A program made the position numbers and the translations under genes. The notes below the pieces were generated by a model. It was not told where the DNA came from, searched no databases, and saw only the letters and a program-made list of their open reading frames with translations. A stretch of DNA of 64,000 nt from Sphingopyxis macrogoltabida (GTDB lineage Bacteria; Pseudomonadota; Alphaproteobacteria; Sphingomonadales; Sphingomonadaceae), in contig NZ_CP009429.1 of the NCBI RefSeq assembly GCF_001314325.1, positions 3,286,501 to 3,350,500 of the forward strand, in the 5' to 3' direction. The first letter of the stretch is position 1, and every line of letters begins with the position of its first letter. Below, piece after piece: positions 27,305 through 36,667 of this stretch.

Positions 27305-27445
27305 CTTTGCCCTCTCGCCTCTCTCACCGATCTGCGAGCGCGTCCCTCGCACGCGCGGCCCCACGATGGCAAGGGACCTTGGCGCGGGATTTTTCCCCCA
27401 GGCCGTAGCGGCGATCGGCCGGGCCGATACGCGCATCGCCGGTCT

Positions 27446-28036
27446 CTAGAAGTCGAAACCGGTCTGAACATCGTCCTGACCGCGCGGCGTCTTTTTCGCG
27501 GATGCCGGCGGTGCGACCGTCACCCCTTCGAGCTCGAGCATCCGTGCCTTCGACAACGATCCGCCGGGCGCAGAAAAGCCGCCGATCTTGCCGCCGGCAC
27601 CGGTCACGCGGTGGCAGGGGACGATCAGCGGGATCGGATTGCTCGCCATCGCCTGTCCGACGTCGCGCGCAAATTCAGGACCGGCGCCCAGCGCCTTGGC
27701 GATGGCGCCATAGGTGGTCGTCTCGCCCCACCCGAGATCGCGGACGCGGGCGTAGACTTGCCGAAAAAAGGGCTCCTGCTCGCCCATGTCGACGGGCACA
27801 GCGGCGAAATCGACTTTCTCTCCGGCGAAATAGCGCAGCACGGCGTCGACGATGGCCTCGACCGGCGGCGGCGGCGTGGACCGCAACGCGCCGGGCAGGC
27901 GGCGGAGCAGCGCCCGCTCTGCCTCGCCCGCGCTGGCGGCGGGCAAGCGAAGCGCCGAAATCCCCTTATCGTTCCAGCCGAGCGCAACGAACCCCGCCGC
28001 GGTTTCAAACAGGTGATAGGAATTCTGCCTTGTCAT
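27446..28036 (-). CDS. ogt: Methylated-DNA--protein-cysteine methyltransferase
   Basis: This suicide enzyme moves the methyl group from O6-methylguanine or O4-methylthymine in DNA to its own cysteine. The 196-residue protein has the active-site PCHRV with Cys141, and the helix-turn-helix region YGAIAKALG at about 109-117. GGFSAPGG lies after the active site. The N-terminal Ada-like domain (about 1-80) is short. The C-terminal 25 residues are an unusual charged extension. It lacks the Ada regulatory N-domain, so it fits a constitutive Ogt role. It is downstream of fahA by 64 bases on the same strand. Confidence 0.92.
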   Translation of the reverse strand: MTRQNSYHLFETAAGFVALGWNDKGISALRLPAASAGEAERALLRRLPGALRSTPPPPVEAIVDAVLRYFAGEKVDFAAVPVDMGEQEPFFRQVYARVRDLGWGETTTYGAIAKALGAGPEFARDVGQAMASNPIPLIVPCHRVTGAGGKIGGFSAPGGSLSKARMLELEGVTVAPPASAKKTPRGQDDVQTGFDF

Positions 28037-28100
28037 CCTGCCTATATTTTATCGCCGCCGGCCGAATGCAACACCCGCTCCGACCGGCGCGCGGTGCCGC

Positions 28101-29414
28101 TTATCCGCCGACCGCCGGCAACACCACCGCGCGGCAACTGCCGAAACCGATCTGGGCATAGCCGTCCTTGCGCGCGCGCGCCGACAGCAATATCTCGTCG
28201 CCATCCTCGACGAAGCGCCGCGTTTCACCGTTCGGGAGCGCGACCGGATCGCTGCCGCCGCGCGTGATTTCGAGCAAGCTGCCGAACCCCTCGCGATCGG
28301 GTGCCGAGATCGTCCCGGTGCCGAGCAGGTCGCCGGGATTGAGGTTGCAGCCGCCTGAAGCATGATGCGCGACCATCTGCGCGACCGTCCAGTACATGTT
28401 CGACGCCGGTCCGCGGCTCAGCCGGTGCGGCGCCAGACCGGCGGCGCGCATCGCCCCGGTCAGCAGCGAGACTTCGAGTTCGAGGGCGAGCGCCCCGCCC
28501 GCCTGATCGACCTCGTCCCACAGATAGGGCAGCGGCCGCGGATCGCCCGCTGGGCGCGCCGGCTGCGCGCAGCGGAACGGCGCCAGCGCCTCCGCCGTCA
28601 CCACCCACGGCGAGATCGTCGTCTGGAAATTCTTGGCGAGGAAGGGACCGAGCGGCTGATACTCCCACGCCTGGAAATCGCGCGCCGACCAGTCGTTGAG
28701 CAGGCAGAAGCCCGCGATATGATCGGCCGCCGACGCGATCGGGATCGTCGTTCCGAGTGCGTTGCCCGCGCCGATCCACACCCCGAGTTCGAGTTCGTAA
28801 TCGAGCCGCTGCGACGGCCCGAAGGCGGGCTCCGCCGCATCGGGCGCCTTGTGCTGGCCGACTGGCCGCACCACGGGCACTCCGGAAGGCCGGATCGACG
28901 AGGCACGGCCATGATAACCGATCGGCACATGCTTGTAATTGGGCAGCAGCGGATTGTCGGGGCGGAACAGGGTTCCGACATTGGTCGCATGATGGATGCC
29001 GACATAGAAGTCGGTGTAATCGCCGATCATCGCAGGCAGGTGCAATTCGCAGTCATCCGCCGGATGCAGCGCCGGTTCGACCGCGGCGCGATATTGCTCG
29101 TCGGACAGCAGGTCCGACAGCCGCCGGCGAAGCGTCACCCGCAACGCGCGCGGCAGCGCGAACAGGGCGTTCAGCCTGTTCCCGCCGCACGCCGGCACGA
29201 CATCGGGGGGCAGCATCGCCGCGACTGCCGCGAGGTCGAGAATCTGGTCGCCGATCGCCACCCCCGCGCGCGCCGCGCCGTCCTGTGGCGAGAAAATGCC
29301 ATAGGGCAGGTTCTGGACCGGGAAGTCCGGGTGGCCGTCGGCGCCCGGCACCCAACTCGTCCGCCGGGCGTCATGGGTTTCGTCGATCGCTTGGCGATCG
29401 GCTGCATCGGTCAT
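28101..29414 (-). CDS. fahA: Fumarylacetoacetase
   Basis: This enzyme splits 4-fumarylacetoacetate into fumarate and acetoacetate, the last step of tyrosine/homogentisate catabolism. The 437-residue protein starts the domain with FPVQNLPYGIFSP. It has DFYVGIHHATNVGTLFRP (catalytic His), DYELELGVWIG (metal-binding acids), LLNDWSARDFQAWEYQPLGPFLAKNF (metal Asp, substrate Lys) and SGGCNLNPGDLLGTGTIS. All expected motifs are intact and the length matches the animal enzyme. Homogentisate dioxygenase and maleylacetoacetate isomerase genes are not adjacent. A perfect 14-base palindrome lies just upstream of the start, implying local repression. Confidence 0.95.
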   Translation of the reverse strand: MTDAADRQAIDETHDARRTSWVPGADGHPDFPVQNLPYGIFSPQDGAARAGVAIGDQILDLAAVAAMLPPDVVPACGGNRLNALFALPRALRVTLRRRLSDLLSDEQYRAAVEPALHPADDCELHLPAMIGDYTDFYVGIHHATNVGTLFRPDNPLLPNYKHVPIGYHGRASSIRPSGVPVVRPVGQHKAPDAAEPAFGPSQRLDYELELGVWIGAGNALGTTIPIASAADHIAGFCLLNDWSARDFQAWEYQPLGPFLAKNFQTTISPWVVTAEALAPFRCAQPARPAGDPRPLPYLWDEVDQAGGALALELEVSLLTGAMRAAGLAPHRLSRGPASNMYWTVAQMVAHHASGGCNLNPGDLLGTGTISAPDREGFGSLLEITRGGSDPVALPNGETRRFVEDGDEILLSARARKDGYAQIGFGSCRAVVLPAVGG

Positions 29415-29430
29415 GTCAGTCGCCTATTTA

Positions 29431-29444
29431 GTTTCAATTGAAAC
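29431..29444. promoter_or_regulatory. Palindromic operator upstream of fahA
   Basis: GTTTCAATTGAAAC is a perfect 14-base inverted repeat 17 bases upstream of the fahA ATG. The AT-rich palindrome with a TTCAATTGAA core resembles operators bound by MarR-type repressors of aromatic catabolism. No such regulator gene is in the window, so the trans-acting factor is unknown. Its position between promoter and start suggests repression. Confidence 0.6.
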
Positions 29445-29513
29445 CATATAGGCGGGCCGTGAAACGCGTGTCAACGACCGCGTACCAGGATCGGCGTGCG
29501 GCGGCGTTGCGGC

Positions 29514-30404
29514 CTATTTGCCCGCTGCCGCCCGCGCCATCAGCATCGCGCCCTCGAGCCCCGCGTCGGCGAGCGCCGCCGGCACCAGATAGGTCGCCGG
29601 ATCGATGTCGGCGGCGGCGCCATAGGTGCCGAGTTGCGCCTGCAATTCGGTGCGAACGGCATCGATAAGGCCGTGGGCGCCAAGCACGCCGCCACCCAGT
29701 ACGATGCAATCGGGCGACCAGGCGAGCGTCAGCGTCGCGCAGAGCTGGGCGAGATAATCGGCGGCCAGCGCCAGCACGTCGGGCGCATCGGCAAGATCGG
29801 CGATATCGCCCAGCCGGCGCCGGATCGCGGGCCCCGCAACCAGCCCTTCGGCGCAATCGGCATGGAAGGGGCAGCCGCTTGCGAAACGATCGCCCGGACG
29901 GCGAACCATCCGGATATGCCCGATTTCGGGATGCGGGTTACCCTTGAGCGTTTCGCCTGCAATCGACAGCCCACCCCCGATGCCGGTGCCGACCGTGACA
30001 TAGGTGACAAGCCGCTGGCCGCGCCCGGCGCCGATCTGCTGTTCGGCGAGCGCTGCCGCATTGACGTCGCTGTCGACCACCACGGGTGCGCCGAGTTCGG
30101 CGGCAATCGCGCCGCGCAGATCATAGCCCGACCAGCCGGCCTTGGTGGTGGCGAGCATCCGGCCGTAGCGCGGGCTGGCCGGATCGACGACGATCGGGCC
30201 GAAACTCGCCACCCCGACCGCAACGAGCGTCGCGCCGGGAGGCATCACCCGGCGAACCGCGCCGGTCAGCAACGCAATCGACGCGTCGGGCGCCACGGTA
30301 TCGAACCGCCCTTCCCCGATCACCGCGCCTTCGGGGTCGGCCAGCCGATAGAGCAGCTTGGTGCCGCCGGTCTCGATGGCCGCAATCAGATGCTTGTGGG
30401 TCAT
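29514..30404 (-). CDS. ROK-family sugar kinase (fructokinase-like)
   Basis: This 296-residue protein has the N-terminal ATP-binding AAIETGGTKLL, then VVDSDVNAAALAEQ (catalytic Asp region) and TVGTGIGGGL. A zinc-site region, GHIRM...CPFHADC.EGL at about 165-190, is of the fructokinase type, in which His and Cys replace the CxCGxxGC pattern of repressor ROKs. There is no DNA-binding domain, so it is an enzyme. Fructose is the most likely substrate, giving fructose 6-phosphate. No transporter or hydrolase for a sugar is adjacent. It lies 161 bases beyond the esterase gene on the same strand. Confidence 0.85.
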   Translation of the reverse strand: MTHKHLIAAIETGGTKLLYRLADPEGAVIGEGRFDTVAPDASIALLTGAVRRVMPPGATLVAVGVASFGPIVVDPASPRYGRMLATTKAGWSGYDLRGAIAAELGAPVVVDSDVNAAALAEQQIGAGRGQRLVTYVTVGTGIGGGLSIAGETLKGNPHPEIGHIRMVRRPGDRFASGCPFHADCAEGLVAGPAIRRRLGDIADLADAPDVLALAADYLAQLCATLTLAWSPDCIVLGGGVLGAHGLIDAVRTELQAQLGTYGAAADIDPATYLVPAALADAGLEGAMLMARAAAGK

Positions 30405-30565
30405 AGCGAGGCGGGACGCGCGCCCGGATCGCGCGGGAAACCGGGCGAGGCAAAGTTCATATCGGCGTCATCCTGGTCCATGGGCTCCCACATCGCCGCT
30501 ACGCGATAAAGCGTTTCCCGTCCACGAAACGGCGATGGTGCAACCTTCGAATGCCGATGGGCAAA

Positions 30566-31510
30566 TCAGTCCAGCCGGTCGCGAATGAAGGTGGCGCCGT
30601 CGCGGATCGCTTCGCGCGCCACCGCCGCGACCGACATCGCCTCGAGGAAGCTGTGCGTCGCCCCGGCATAGATTTTCGCCATCGTCGCGACGCCCGCCTG
30701 CTCGAGCCGCTCTTCCATCGCCAGCGACTGTTCGGTCAGCAGGTCGCATTCGGGGATGACGAGGAACACCGGCGGCAGACCGGCAAGGTCGGCATGGATC
30801 GGACAGGCGAAGGGATCGCGCTGGCCCGCGTCCCAGTCGGCGAGGTAATTGACGTAATAGCTCTGCGCCTCGGCGCGATCCATGATCGAACCCGGACCGC
30901 CGAAGCGTTCCTCGGCGCGATCGGAGACCTCGGGCGTAAAATAGCCGTAATTGGCGAGGATCGCCCGCACGAGGCCGCCTTCGCCGCGCTCGCGAAGGCG
31001 AAGCGTCGCCGCGAAAGAAAGATTGGCGCCCGCGCTGTCGCCGCCCAGCGCGAGCCGCGCCGCATCGACGCCAAGCTCGCCGCCATGCGCCTTGAGCCAG
31101 AGAATCAGCGCCTCGATGCGATCGAGCGCGACGGGATATTTATGCTCGGGCGACAGCGGATAATCGACGCCGATCACCACGAACCCGCCGGCCGCCGCAT
31201 ATTCGCGCATCAGCCGGTCGTGCGTATCGATCGAAAACAGCGTGAAGCCGCCGCCGTGCAGGTAAATGAGCGCCGGGGCGGGCGTCGCGACGCCTGCGGG
31301 GCGATAGACGCGGATGCGGAGTTCGCCCGCACCGGGATCGAAAGTCCGTTCGACGGTTTCGGCCATCGCCGGGCCGCCCTCGGTCCAGCGCGCCCGCACC
31401 TTTTCGGACACCGCGCGCTGGTCGGGAAAGCCGAGGTCGCCGAAGGGCGGGTGCTCCGCCCAGCGCCGCTTCATTTCATCGAGAAAGGCCTGGATTTCCG
31501 GATCGATCAT
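30566..31510 (-). CDS. Alpha/beta hydrolase of the HSL family (esterase/lipase)
   Basis: This 314-residue protein starts at the ATG at 31510 (MIDPEIQAFLDEM). It has the hormone-sensitive-lipase oxyanion motif HGGGF at 85-89, the nucleophile elbow GDSAG with Ser159, and probable Asp256 and His286 to complete the triad. There is no signal peptide, so it acts in the cytoplasm on short-chain esters. It follows the propeller-amidohydrolase gene by four bases, so it is likely the last gene of that leftward operon. The exact substrate is not given by the sequence. Confidence 0.9.
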   Translation of the reverse strand: MIDPEIQAFLDEMKRRWAEHPPFGDLGFPDQRAVSEKVRARWTEGGPAMAETVERTFDPGAGELRIRVYRPAGVATPAPALIYLHGGGFTLFSIDTHDRLMREYAAAGGFVVIGVDYPLSPEHKYPVALDRIEALILWLKAHGGELGVDAARLALGGDSAGANLSFAATLRLRERGEGGLVRAILANYGYFTPEVSDRAEERFGGPGSIMDRAEAQSYYVNYLADWDAGQRDPFACPIHADLAGLPPVFLVIPECDLLTEQSLAMEERLEQAGVATMAKIYAGATHSFLEAMSVAAVAREAIRDGATFIRDRLD

Positions 31511-31514
31511 TGCG

Positions 31515-34500
31515 CTATTTCCCTTCTGCCACCGGCAGCCACTGGCTTGGACGCTGTTCGCCCGCGAACCAGCTCGGCGGCGACTTGCGCGCTTCGGGCC
31601 ACAATTCGTCGAGCGTATCGGCATCGAACAATTGTCCGCCGCGCATCACCAGCTTGACCGACCTTGTGTTGCGGATGTCGGCCAGCGGATCGCGTTCGAA
31701 GACAACGAGGTCGGCATATTTGCCCGGTTCGAGCGTCCCCATGTCGCCGAGGCGGCCGATCGTCTCCGCCGCGCCCGCCGTCGCGGCATGGAGGACCGCC
31801 ATCGGCTTCATGCCGCCGAGCGCATGCGCCTCCAGCTCGTAATGATAGCCGATGCCGGGGTCATCGCCGTGCGACCCTACCCCCACCAGGGCGCCGCTTT
31901 CGGCGAGCCGCGCGGCGTCCGCCGCCAGCGCCGGCAGGCGCGAGGCATCGAGCGAGCTCCATTCGCGATGCGCCAGCTTGTGCGCGATCGCCGGCGGCGA
32001 CCAGAAGCGCTTGACCTTGGCATCGAGCGCCGGGTCATATTTGGCGACAAAATAATGGCGCGCCGACGGCCCGTTGGTGTCGATGAGCAAAGTCGCGACA
32101 TAGCTCGTCCGCATCAAGCGATAGAGGGTCAGCACATCCTCCTGGAACGGCGAGATCGGCAGCGCATGCTCGTTGCCGGCATAGCCGTCGATGGCCTGGG
32201 TCAGCATCAGCTTGGGATTGAGGCTGCCCTCGGTCGTCGGCAGAAGGCCGAGTTCGCGCGCGGCGATCGCGATCCACTGACGCACCGTCCGGCTCTCGCC
32301 GCGATATTGCTTGATGTTGCGCAGCCCCCACGCGTCGCGATAGCGGCGCAGCACATCGCGCACCTGATCGAGCGAGGTGAAACGCTCCTTCGAAAAGAGC
32401 GCAGGGCCCGTCGAACGCAGCCGCGGCGCGACGACCAGCCCGGTATCGATCAGATCCTGATAGGCGATCTGGTCGATGCCCAGCGTCGAGGGATCGAAAG
32501 AGGTCGTCACCCCGAAGGCCAGCCGCGCCCGCAGCCCCCATTCGTCATAACCGATGACGTTGCGGCGAACGCCGCCGATATGGTCATGGTCGTCGATAAA
32601 CCCGGGGCCCACCGTCTGGCCGCCGAGCTCGCGGGTCGGAGTTCCGGCCGGAATCGCAAAGCTGCCGCGCGGACCGATCGCCGCGATCCGGTCGCCCTCG
32701 ACGAGGATGTCGGCGTCGTCGATCACCCGGTCGCCGCCCGCCATGGTGAGCGCGCGGGCACCGCGGAGCAGCAAGCGACCGATGGGCCGCGCCCGCGGCA
32801 ATTCGGCGACCAGTTCGATCCGGTCCTTGGGCGCCGCCGCGGCACCGGGTCCGGGCAATATCTCGACATAATTGCCGACCGACCAGAGCAGGCTGCCGTC
32901 GCGGCGCCAGTCGAAGAAATCGGCGCCCATCGCGGTGACCTTGCGCGCCGGGTTGCCGGGCGCCGTCAAATCGATCGCGCCGCCCTCGGACGGCGGCACG
33001 GGCATCACGTAGAGCTGTTCGCTGGTCTGTGCGGCGAGCCACTTGCCGTCGGGGCTGATGCGAATGTCATCGGCGGCGGCGAGCTGGTCGGTGAAATAAT
33101 AGCCCTGCCCCTTCACCGATGCGACCGGACGCCGGGCGCCCGAAGCCAGATCGATGGCGACAAGGCCGGCGTCGCCGAGCAGAAAGGCGGTGCCGTCCTG
33201 ACCGTCGACGAAATGCGGGCGACCGCCGAGCTGTCCCGATGCGACGACGCGCGCGGTCCCGCCACGCACCGGAAGCGCGACCAGTTCGGCAGGCCGTATC
33301 GTCCCGAACTCGAAGCTCGTATGCTGGCGCGCCGCGGCAGGCGAGCGCACTGCGAGGATCGAGCGGCCGTCGGGGGTGAAGGCCGGATGCGTATAGAAGG
33401 CGGGGATGTCGCTGATCTTTGCGGGTTCCCCCGATCCGTCGGCGGCGATCGTCCAGATCGACCCGCCCGCCGTTTCGCTCCACGTCACATAGGTCAGGCG
33501 CTTGCCATCCGGGCTCCACGTCGGCAGCGACGGCGGATCGCCGCTGATTGGCAAGCGGATCGCCTTGCCGCCGCCCAGCGGCTGGACATAGACGCTGCCG
33601 AGCGCGGCAAAGGCGACGCGCGCGCCGTCGGGTGACGGCGCGGTTCCCTGCGGCAGTTTCGCGCGCACCGCGCCCGTTTCCTCGCGAAAGGCGATCCGCG
33701 TCGTCGGCCCGACCGCAAGCTGGACCCGCGCCGTGAAGGGGATGCGCGATGCCGGCGAGCCGTCGACCGGCCGGCGCTCGATCTTGCCTTCATAGGCGAT
33801 GAGGATCGCCTTGCTGTCGGGGGTGAAGGCATAGCGCGGGATCAGGTCGAGCCACGCGGCCCCGTTCATCAGGTCGAGCGGCGCCGGCCCCAAATCGCGA
33901 TCGATGCCGGTCGCCAGTTCACGGACGCGCAGGTTCGTCCGCGCCATCTGCCGCGTCGCATAGGCAAGGAGCTTGCCGTCGGGCGAGATCGCCGGGCGGA
34001 AAAAAGTTTCGCCGCCGGCTTCGCGTCCGCCCGAGCTCTCGATCACGGTCGTTTCGGCGCCGGTAGCGATCTCGCGACGGACGACCATCCACGACACGGG
34101 TCCGTCGAACGAAAGATCGCCGGTCTGCCGCGCATAATAAAGATATTTGCCGTCGCGCGACGCCGACGCGCCGAGCGTGCTTTGCCACGCCGAACGCGGC
34201 GCATCCTCGGCGGGCTTCGCCGGCGCAACGAGTTCGCCGGGCGATCCGTCGATCGGATGACGCCAAAGTTCGTAGCGGTCGATCCGAATGCGATAGCGGC
34301 TGACATAGACCGACTTGCCGTCGGCGCTCCATTCGGGCGAGGTGCGCACCTCGCCTTCGTCGCCGGTGCTGATCCGCCGCGCGCCACTGCCGTCGGTACG
34401 TGCGATCCAGACATTGTCGCCGCCCGACCGGTCGCTGACATAGGCGATCCATTTGCCGTCGGGCGAGAAGGTCGGCTGCACCTCGAACGCCATGCCGGTG

Positions 34501-34742
34501 GCAACCGGTACCGCGCGGCCGCCCTTCACGGGCATCGCGTAAATCTCGCCGAGCATGTCGAAGAGGATCGTCTTGCCATCGGGCGAGACGGCGAGCGACA
34601 TGAAGGTCCCGCTCGACACTTCATAGTCGAGCGTGCGGGCGGGCTGCATCGGCAGGCCGCTCATCTCCTCGGCGTGCAGAAGCGGAACCGCCAGCGCGAA
34701 CGCCGACGCCAGCCCGCAGAGCCCCCGAACCATCTGCTTCAT
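31515..34742 (-). CDS. Secreted TolB-propeller/amidohydrolase fusion protein
   Basis: This 1075-residue protein starts at the ATG at 34742, which has a GGGGAGGCG ribosome site. It carries a signal peptide (cleavage near HAEE, residue 25). The N-terminal two thirds (about 40-630) hold many PD40/TolB-type repeats with SPDGK.I, SADGKSVY and TPDGRSILA. The C-terminal third (about 640-1070) is a metal-dependent amidohydrolase with FIDDHDHIGG, GVTTSFDPS and a closing GTLEPGKYADLVVFERDPL. Such fusions are annotated as Xaa-Pro dipeptidase-like or imidazolonepropionase-like. Probable role is periplasmic cleavage of an amide or peptide. Confidence 0.88.
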   Translation of the reverse strand: MKQMVRGLCGLASAFALAVPLLHAEEMSGLPMQPARTLDYEVSSGTFMSLAVSPDGKTILFDMLGEIYAMPVKGGRAVPVATGMAFEVQPTFSPDGKWIAYVSDRSGGDNVWIARTDGSGARRISTGDEGEVRTSPEWSADGKSVYVSRYRIRIDRYELWRHPIDGSPGELVAPAKPAEDAPRSAWQSTLGASASRDGKYLYYARQTGDLSFDGPVSWMVVRREIATGAETTVIESSGGREAGGETFFRPAISPDGKLLAYATRQMARTNLRVRELATGIDRDLGPAPLDLMNGAAWLDLIPRYAFTPDSKAILIAYEGKIERRPVDGSPASRIPFTARVQLAVGPTTRIAFREETGAVRAKLPQGTAPSPDGARVAFAALGSVYVQPLGGGKAIRLPISGDPPSLPTWSPDGKRLTYVTWSETAGGSIWTIAADGSGEPAKISDIPAFYTHPAFTPDGRSILAVRSPAAARQHTSFEFGTIRPAELVALPVRGGTARVVASGQLGGRPHFVDGQDGTAFLLGDAGLVAIDLASGARRPVASVKGQGYYFTDQLAAADDIRISPDGKWLAAQTSEQLYVMPVPPSEGGAIDLTAPGNPARKVTAMGADFFDWRRDGSLLWSVGNYVEILPGPGAAAAPKDRIELVAELPRARPIGRLLLRGARALTMAGGDRVIDDADILVEGDRIAAIGPRGSFAIPAGTPTRELGGQTVGPGFIDDHDHIGGVRRNVIGYDEWGLRARLAFGVTTSFDPSTLGIDQIAYQDLIDTGLVVAPRLRSTGPALFSKERFTSLDQVRDVLRRYRDAWGLRNIKQYRGESRTVRQWIAIAARELGLLPTTEGSLNPKLMLTQAIDGYAGNEHALPISPFQEDVLTLYRLMRTSYVATLLIDTNGPSARHYFVAKYDPALDAKVKRFWSPPAIAHKLAHREWSSLDASRLPALAADAARLAESGALVGVGSHGDDPGIGYHYELEAHALGGMKPMAVLHAATAGAAETIGRLGDMGTLEPGKYADLVVFERDPLADIRNTRSVKLVMRGGQLFDADTLDELWPEARKSPPSWFAGEQRPSQWLPVAEGK

Positions 34743-34761
34743 AACGCCTCCCCTCCCCACC

Positions 34762-35811
34762 TCAGTTGGGCTGCCACGTTTCCACCCGGAAGCTGTCCGG
34801 ATGATAGCGCGTCACCTCTTCTTCATCGCCCTTGCCGGGGAAATCGGTCGAATCCGCGTTGACGAGATAGAGCCGCCCGGTGCGGTGATCCATGTCCATC
34901 ATCCGCGCGCCATAGGCGGTGCGGACCGTCGCGACGAGGCGCAGGCTGTCCGGCCCTTCGCGCTGGATCACGGTCATCGATCCTTCGTAATTGCTGCTGA
35001 CGATCCGTTCGCGTTCCTCGTCATAGGCAAGCGCGTCGAGCCCCTTGCCGATCGTCACCCGCGACAGGATTTTGCCGCTCGCGGGATCCATCAGAAAAAC
35101 GGCGGGCTTGTCGCCGGTGCAAGCACCGAGCAGGCGGTCGGTCGCGGCGAGATATTTCATCTTCGACACGTTGCAGCCGACGTCCCAGCGCGCCTGCTCC
35201 TTGAGGGTGCGCGAGTCGAGCCTGAGCACGATGCCGTCGAGGCGCGCCGGCGCATAGAGGTGCCCTTTGCCGTCCGCCGCCGGATCGTCCATCTTGCGGA
35301 ACGGGAAACGCGTCGTCGCGAGCAGCTTGCCGGTTGCGGCATCGATGCTGAACCAGGTCGCTTCGCTCGGCCGGGTGCCGGTGATGACGTGCAGGCGGCC
35401 CGTCGCGGGGTCGAGCGAACCGCTGTTGAGCCCGCCGTCGCTCGCGAGCTTGGTGCGCGCGATGACCGTCAGCGTCTTGAGGTCGAAGCTCAACAGCGAG
35501 CCATCGTCCATCGCGACATAGCCGCGGTTATATTGCGGGAGCAGCACCGGACCGTTGGCGCCGCGCGAATTTTCCATCGTCTTGATCGGCTGTCCGCGAT
35601 CGACGTCGTAAACGGTCAACCCATCGCCCAACCGCCCCATGAACAGGCGCGCGCTGCCCGGTTCGAACTTCACATAATCCCAACCGGTGTCGGTGCTGGG
35701 CAAGGTAACGCTGCCGGTCATCGCATAGGGAAGCTCCGGCCCGGCCTCCTGCGCAAAGCCCGGTGCGGCGACGAGCAGCGCAGCAGCAAAAACAGAAAGA
35801 ACCGGTTTCAT
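34762..35811 (-). CDS. Secreted YncE-like beta-propeller protein
   Basis: This 349-residue protein has a signal peptide (MKPVLSVFAAALLVAAPGFAQ). Seven or so short repeats follow (GLTVYDVDRGQPIKT, SLLSFDLKTLTVIA, TWFSIDAATGKLL, VLRLDSRTLKEQA, VFLMDPASGKILS), the pattern of YVTN/YncE propellers. Such proteins often act as binding scaffolds or lactonase-like enzymes; no catalytic motif is visible here. Two internal cysteines at about 225 and 245 could pair. It lies between proC (79 bases) and the propeller-amidohydrolase gene (19 bases), so it shares that transcript. Function is unknown beyond the fold. Confidence 0.8.
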   Translation of the reverse strand: MKPVLSVFAAALLVAAPGFAQEAGPELPYAMTGSVTLPSTDTGWDYVKFEPGSARLFMGRLGDGLTVYDVDRGQPIKTMENSRGANGPVLLPQYNRGYVAMDDGSLLSFDLKTLTVIARTKLASDGGLNSGSLDPATGRLHVITGTRPSEATWFSIDAATGKLLATTRFPFRKMDDPAADGKGHLYAPARLDGIVLRLDSRTLKEQARWDVGCNVSKMKYLAATDRLLGACTGDKPAVFLMDPASGKILSRVTIGKGLDALAYDEERERIVSSNYEGSMTVIQREGPDSLRLVATVRTAYGARMMDMDHRTGRLYLVNADSTDFPGKGDEEEVTRYHPDSFRVETWQPN

Positions 35812-35890
35812 CGGAAAGCCTCCATTTTCCAGAAATCACTCAAGACAGAGCAGACCGCGCTGGTCGGTCCGGCCATCACCCGGCCGTTTT

Positions 35891-36667
35891 TCAGCCGGCA
35901 AGTTCGCGCGACCGCGCCGCCGCCGCGTCGACGACAGCACGCAGCAGCAGATCGACCGAGCCATCCGCATTCATCTGCGCCAGTCCCGCCGCCGTCGTGC
36001 CGCCGGGGCTCGTCACCTGTTCGCGCAGTGCCGCGAGCGAAGACCCGTCGGCTTCGGCGAGCGCCGCCGCACCGGTGAAAGTGGCGCGCGCAAATTCCAT
36101 CGCGAGCGGCGTCGGCAAGCCCGCCGCTGCTCCGGCGGCCGCGAGCGCTTCGGTGAAACGGAAGAAATAGGCGGGGCCGCTGCCCGACACGGCGGTCACG
36201 GCATCGATGAGCGCTTCCTCGTCGAGCCAGACGACCGCGCCCGCAGGCGCGAGCAAGCTATCGATCGCCCCCCGATCTTCGACCCGCAAATCGGGTCCCG
36301 GTACGGCCGCGCTGATTCCCCTGCCGATCGCGGCCGGCGTGTTCGGCATCGCTCGCACGACGCGGCCAGTGCCGAGCGCCGTTTCCAGCCGCTGAAGTGT
36401 GATCCCCGCCATGATCGAGAGAAAAAGCGCGCCGCGCTCGGCGAGCGGCCGCAGCGCGTCGGCGACCGCATCGAATGCCTGCGGCTTGATCGCAAGAACG
36501 ACCGACAGCGGTCCGTCGACCACGATATCGGCGAGCGATGCGGCGCGCTCGACCCCATCGGGCACCTCGGCGGCGAGCGGATCGTGGACGAGCACGCGGC
36601 GACTGCCGACCCAGCCGCGCGCCATCGCGCCGCCCATGCGCCCGCAACCGATCAGGAGCACCGTCAT
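35891..36667 (-). CDS. proC: Pyrroline-5-carboxylate reductase
   Basis: ProC reduces 1-pyrroline-5-carboxylate to proline with NAD(P)H. The 258-residue protein opens with the Rossmann motif VLLIGCGRMGGAMARG. It has AIKPQ at about 60, VRAMPNTPAAIGRG at about 105 and AVSGSGPAYFF at about 160, then the C-terminal signature VTSPGGTTAAGL with the PGGTT core. All are family hallmarks. It starts one base within the stop of the coupled pseudo-amidohydrolase (TGATG). Its place in a run of prolidase-like amidohydrolases hints at proline recycling from peptides, but this is inference. Confidence 0.95.
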   Translation of the reverse strand: MTVLLIGCGRMGGAMARGWVGSRRVLVHDPLAAEVPDGVERAASLADIVVDGPLSVVLAIKPQAFDAVADALRPLAERGALFLSIMAGITLQRLETALGTGRVVRAMPNTPAAIGRGISAAVPGPDLRVEDRGAIDSLLAPAGAVVWLDEEALIDAVTAVSGSGPAYFFRFTEALAAAGAAAGLPTPLAMEFARATFTGAAALAEADGSSLAALREQVTSPGGTTAAGLAQMNADGSVDLLLRAVVDAAAARSRELAG

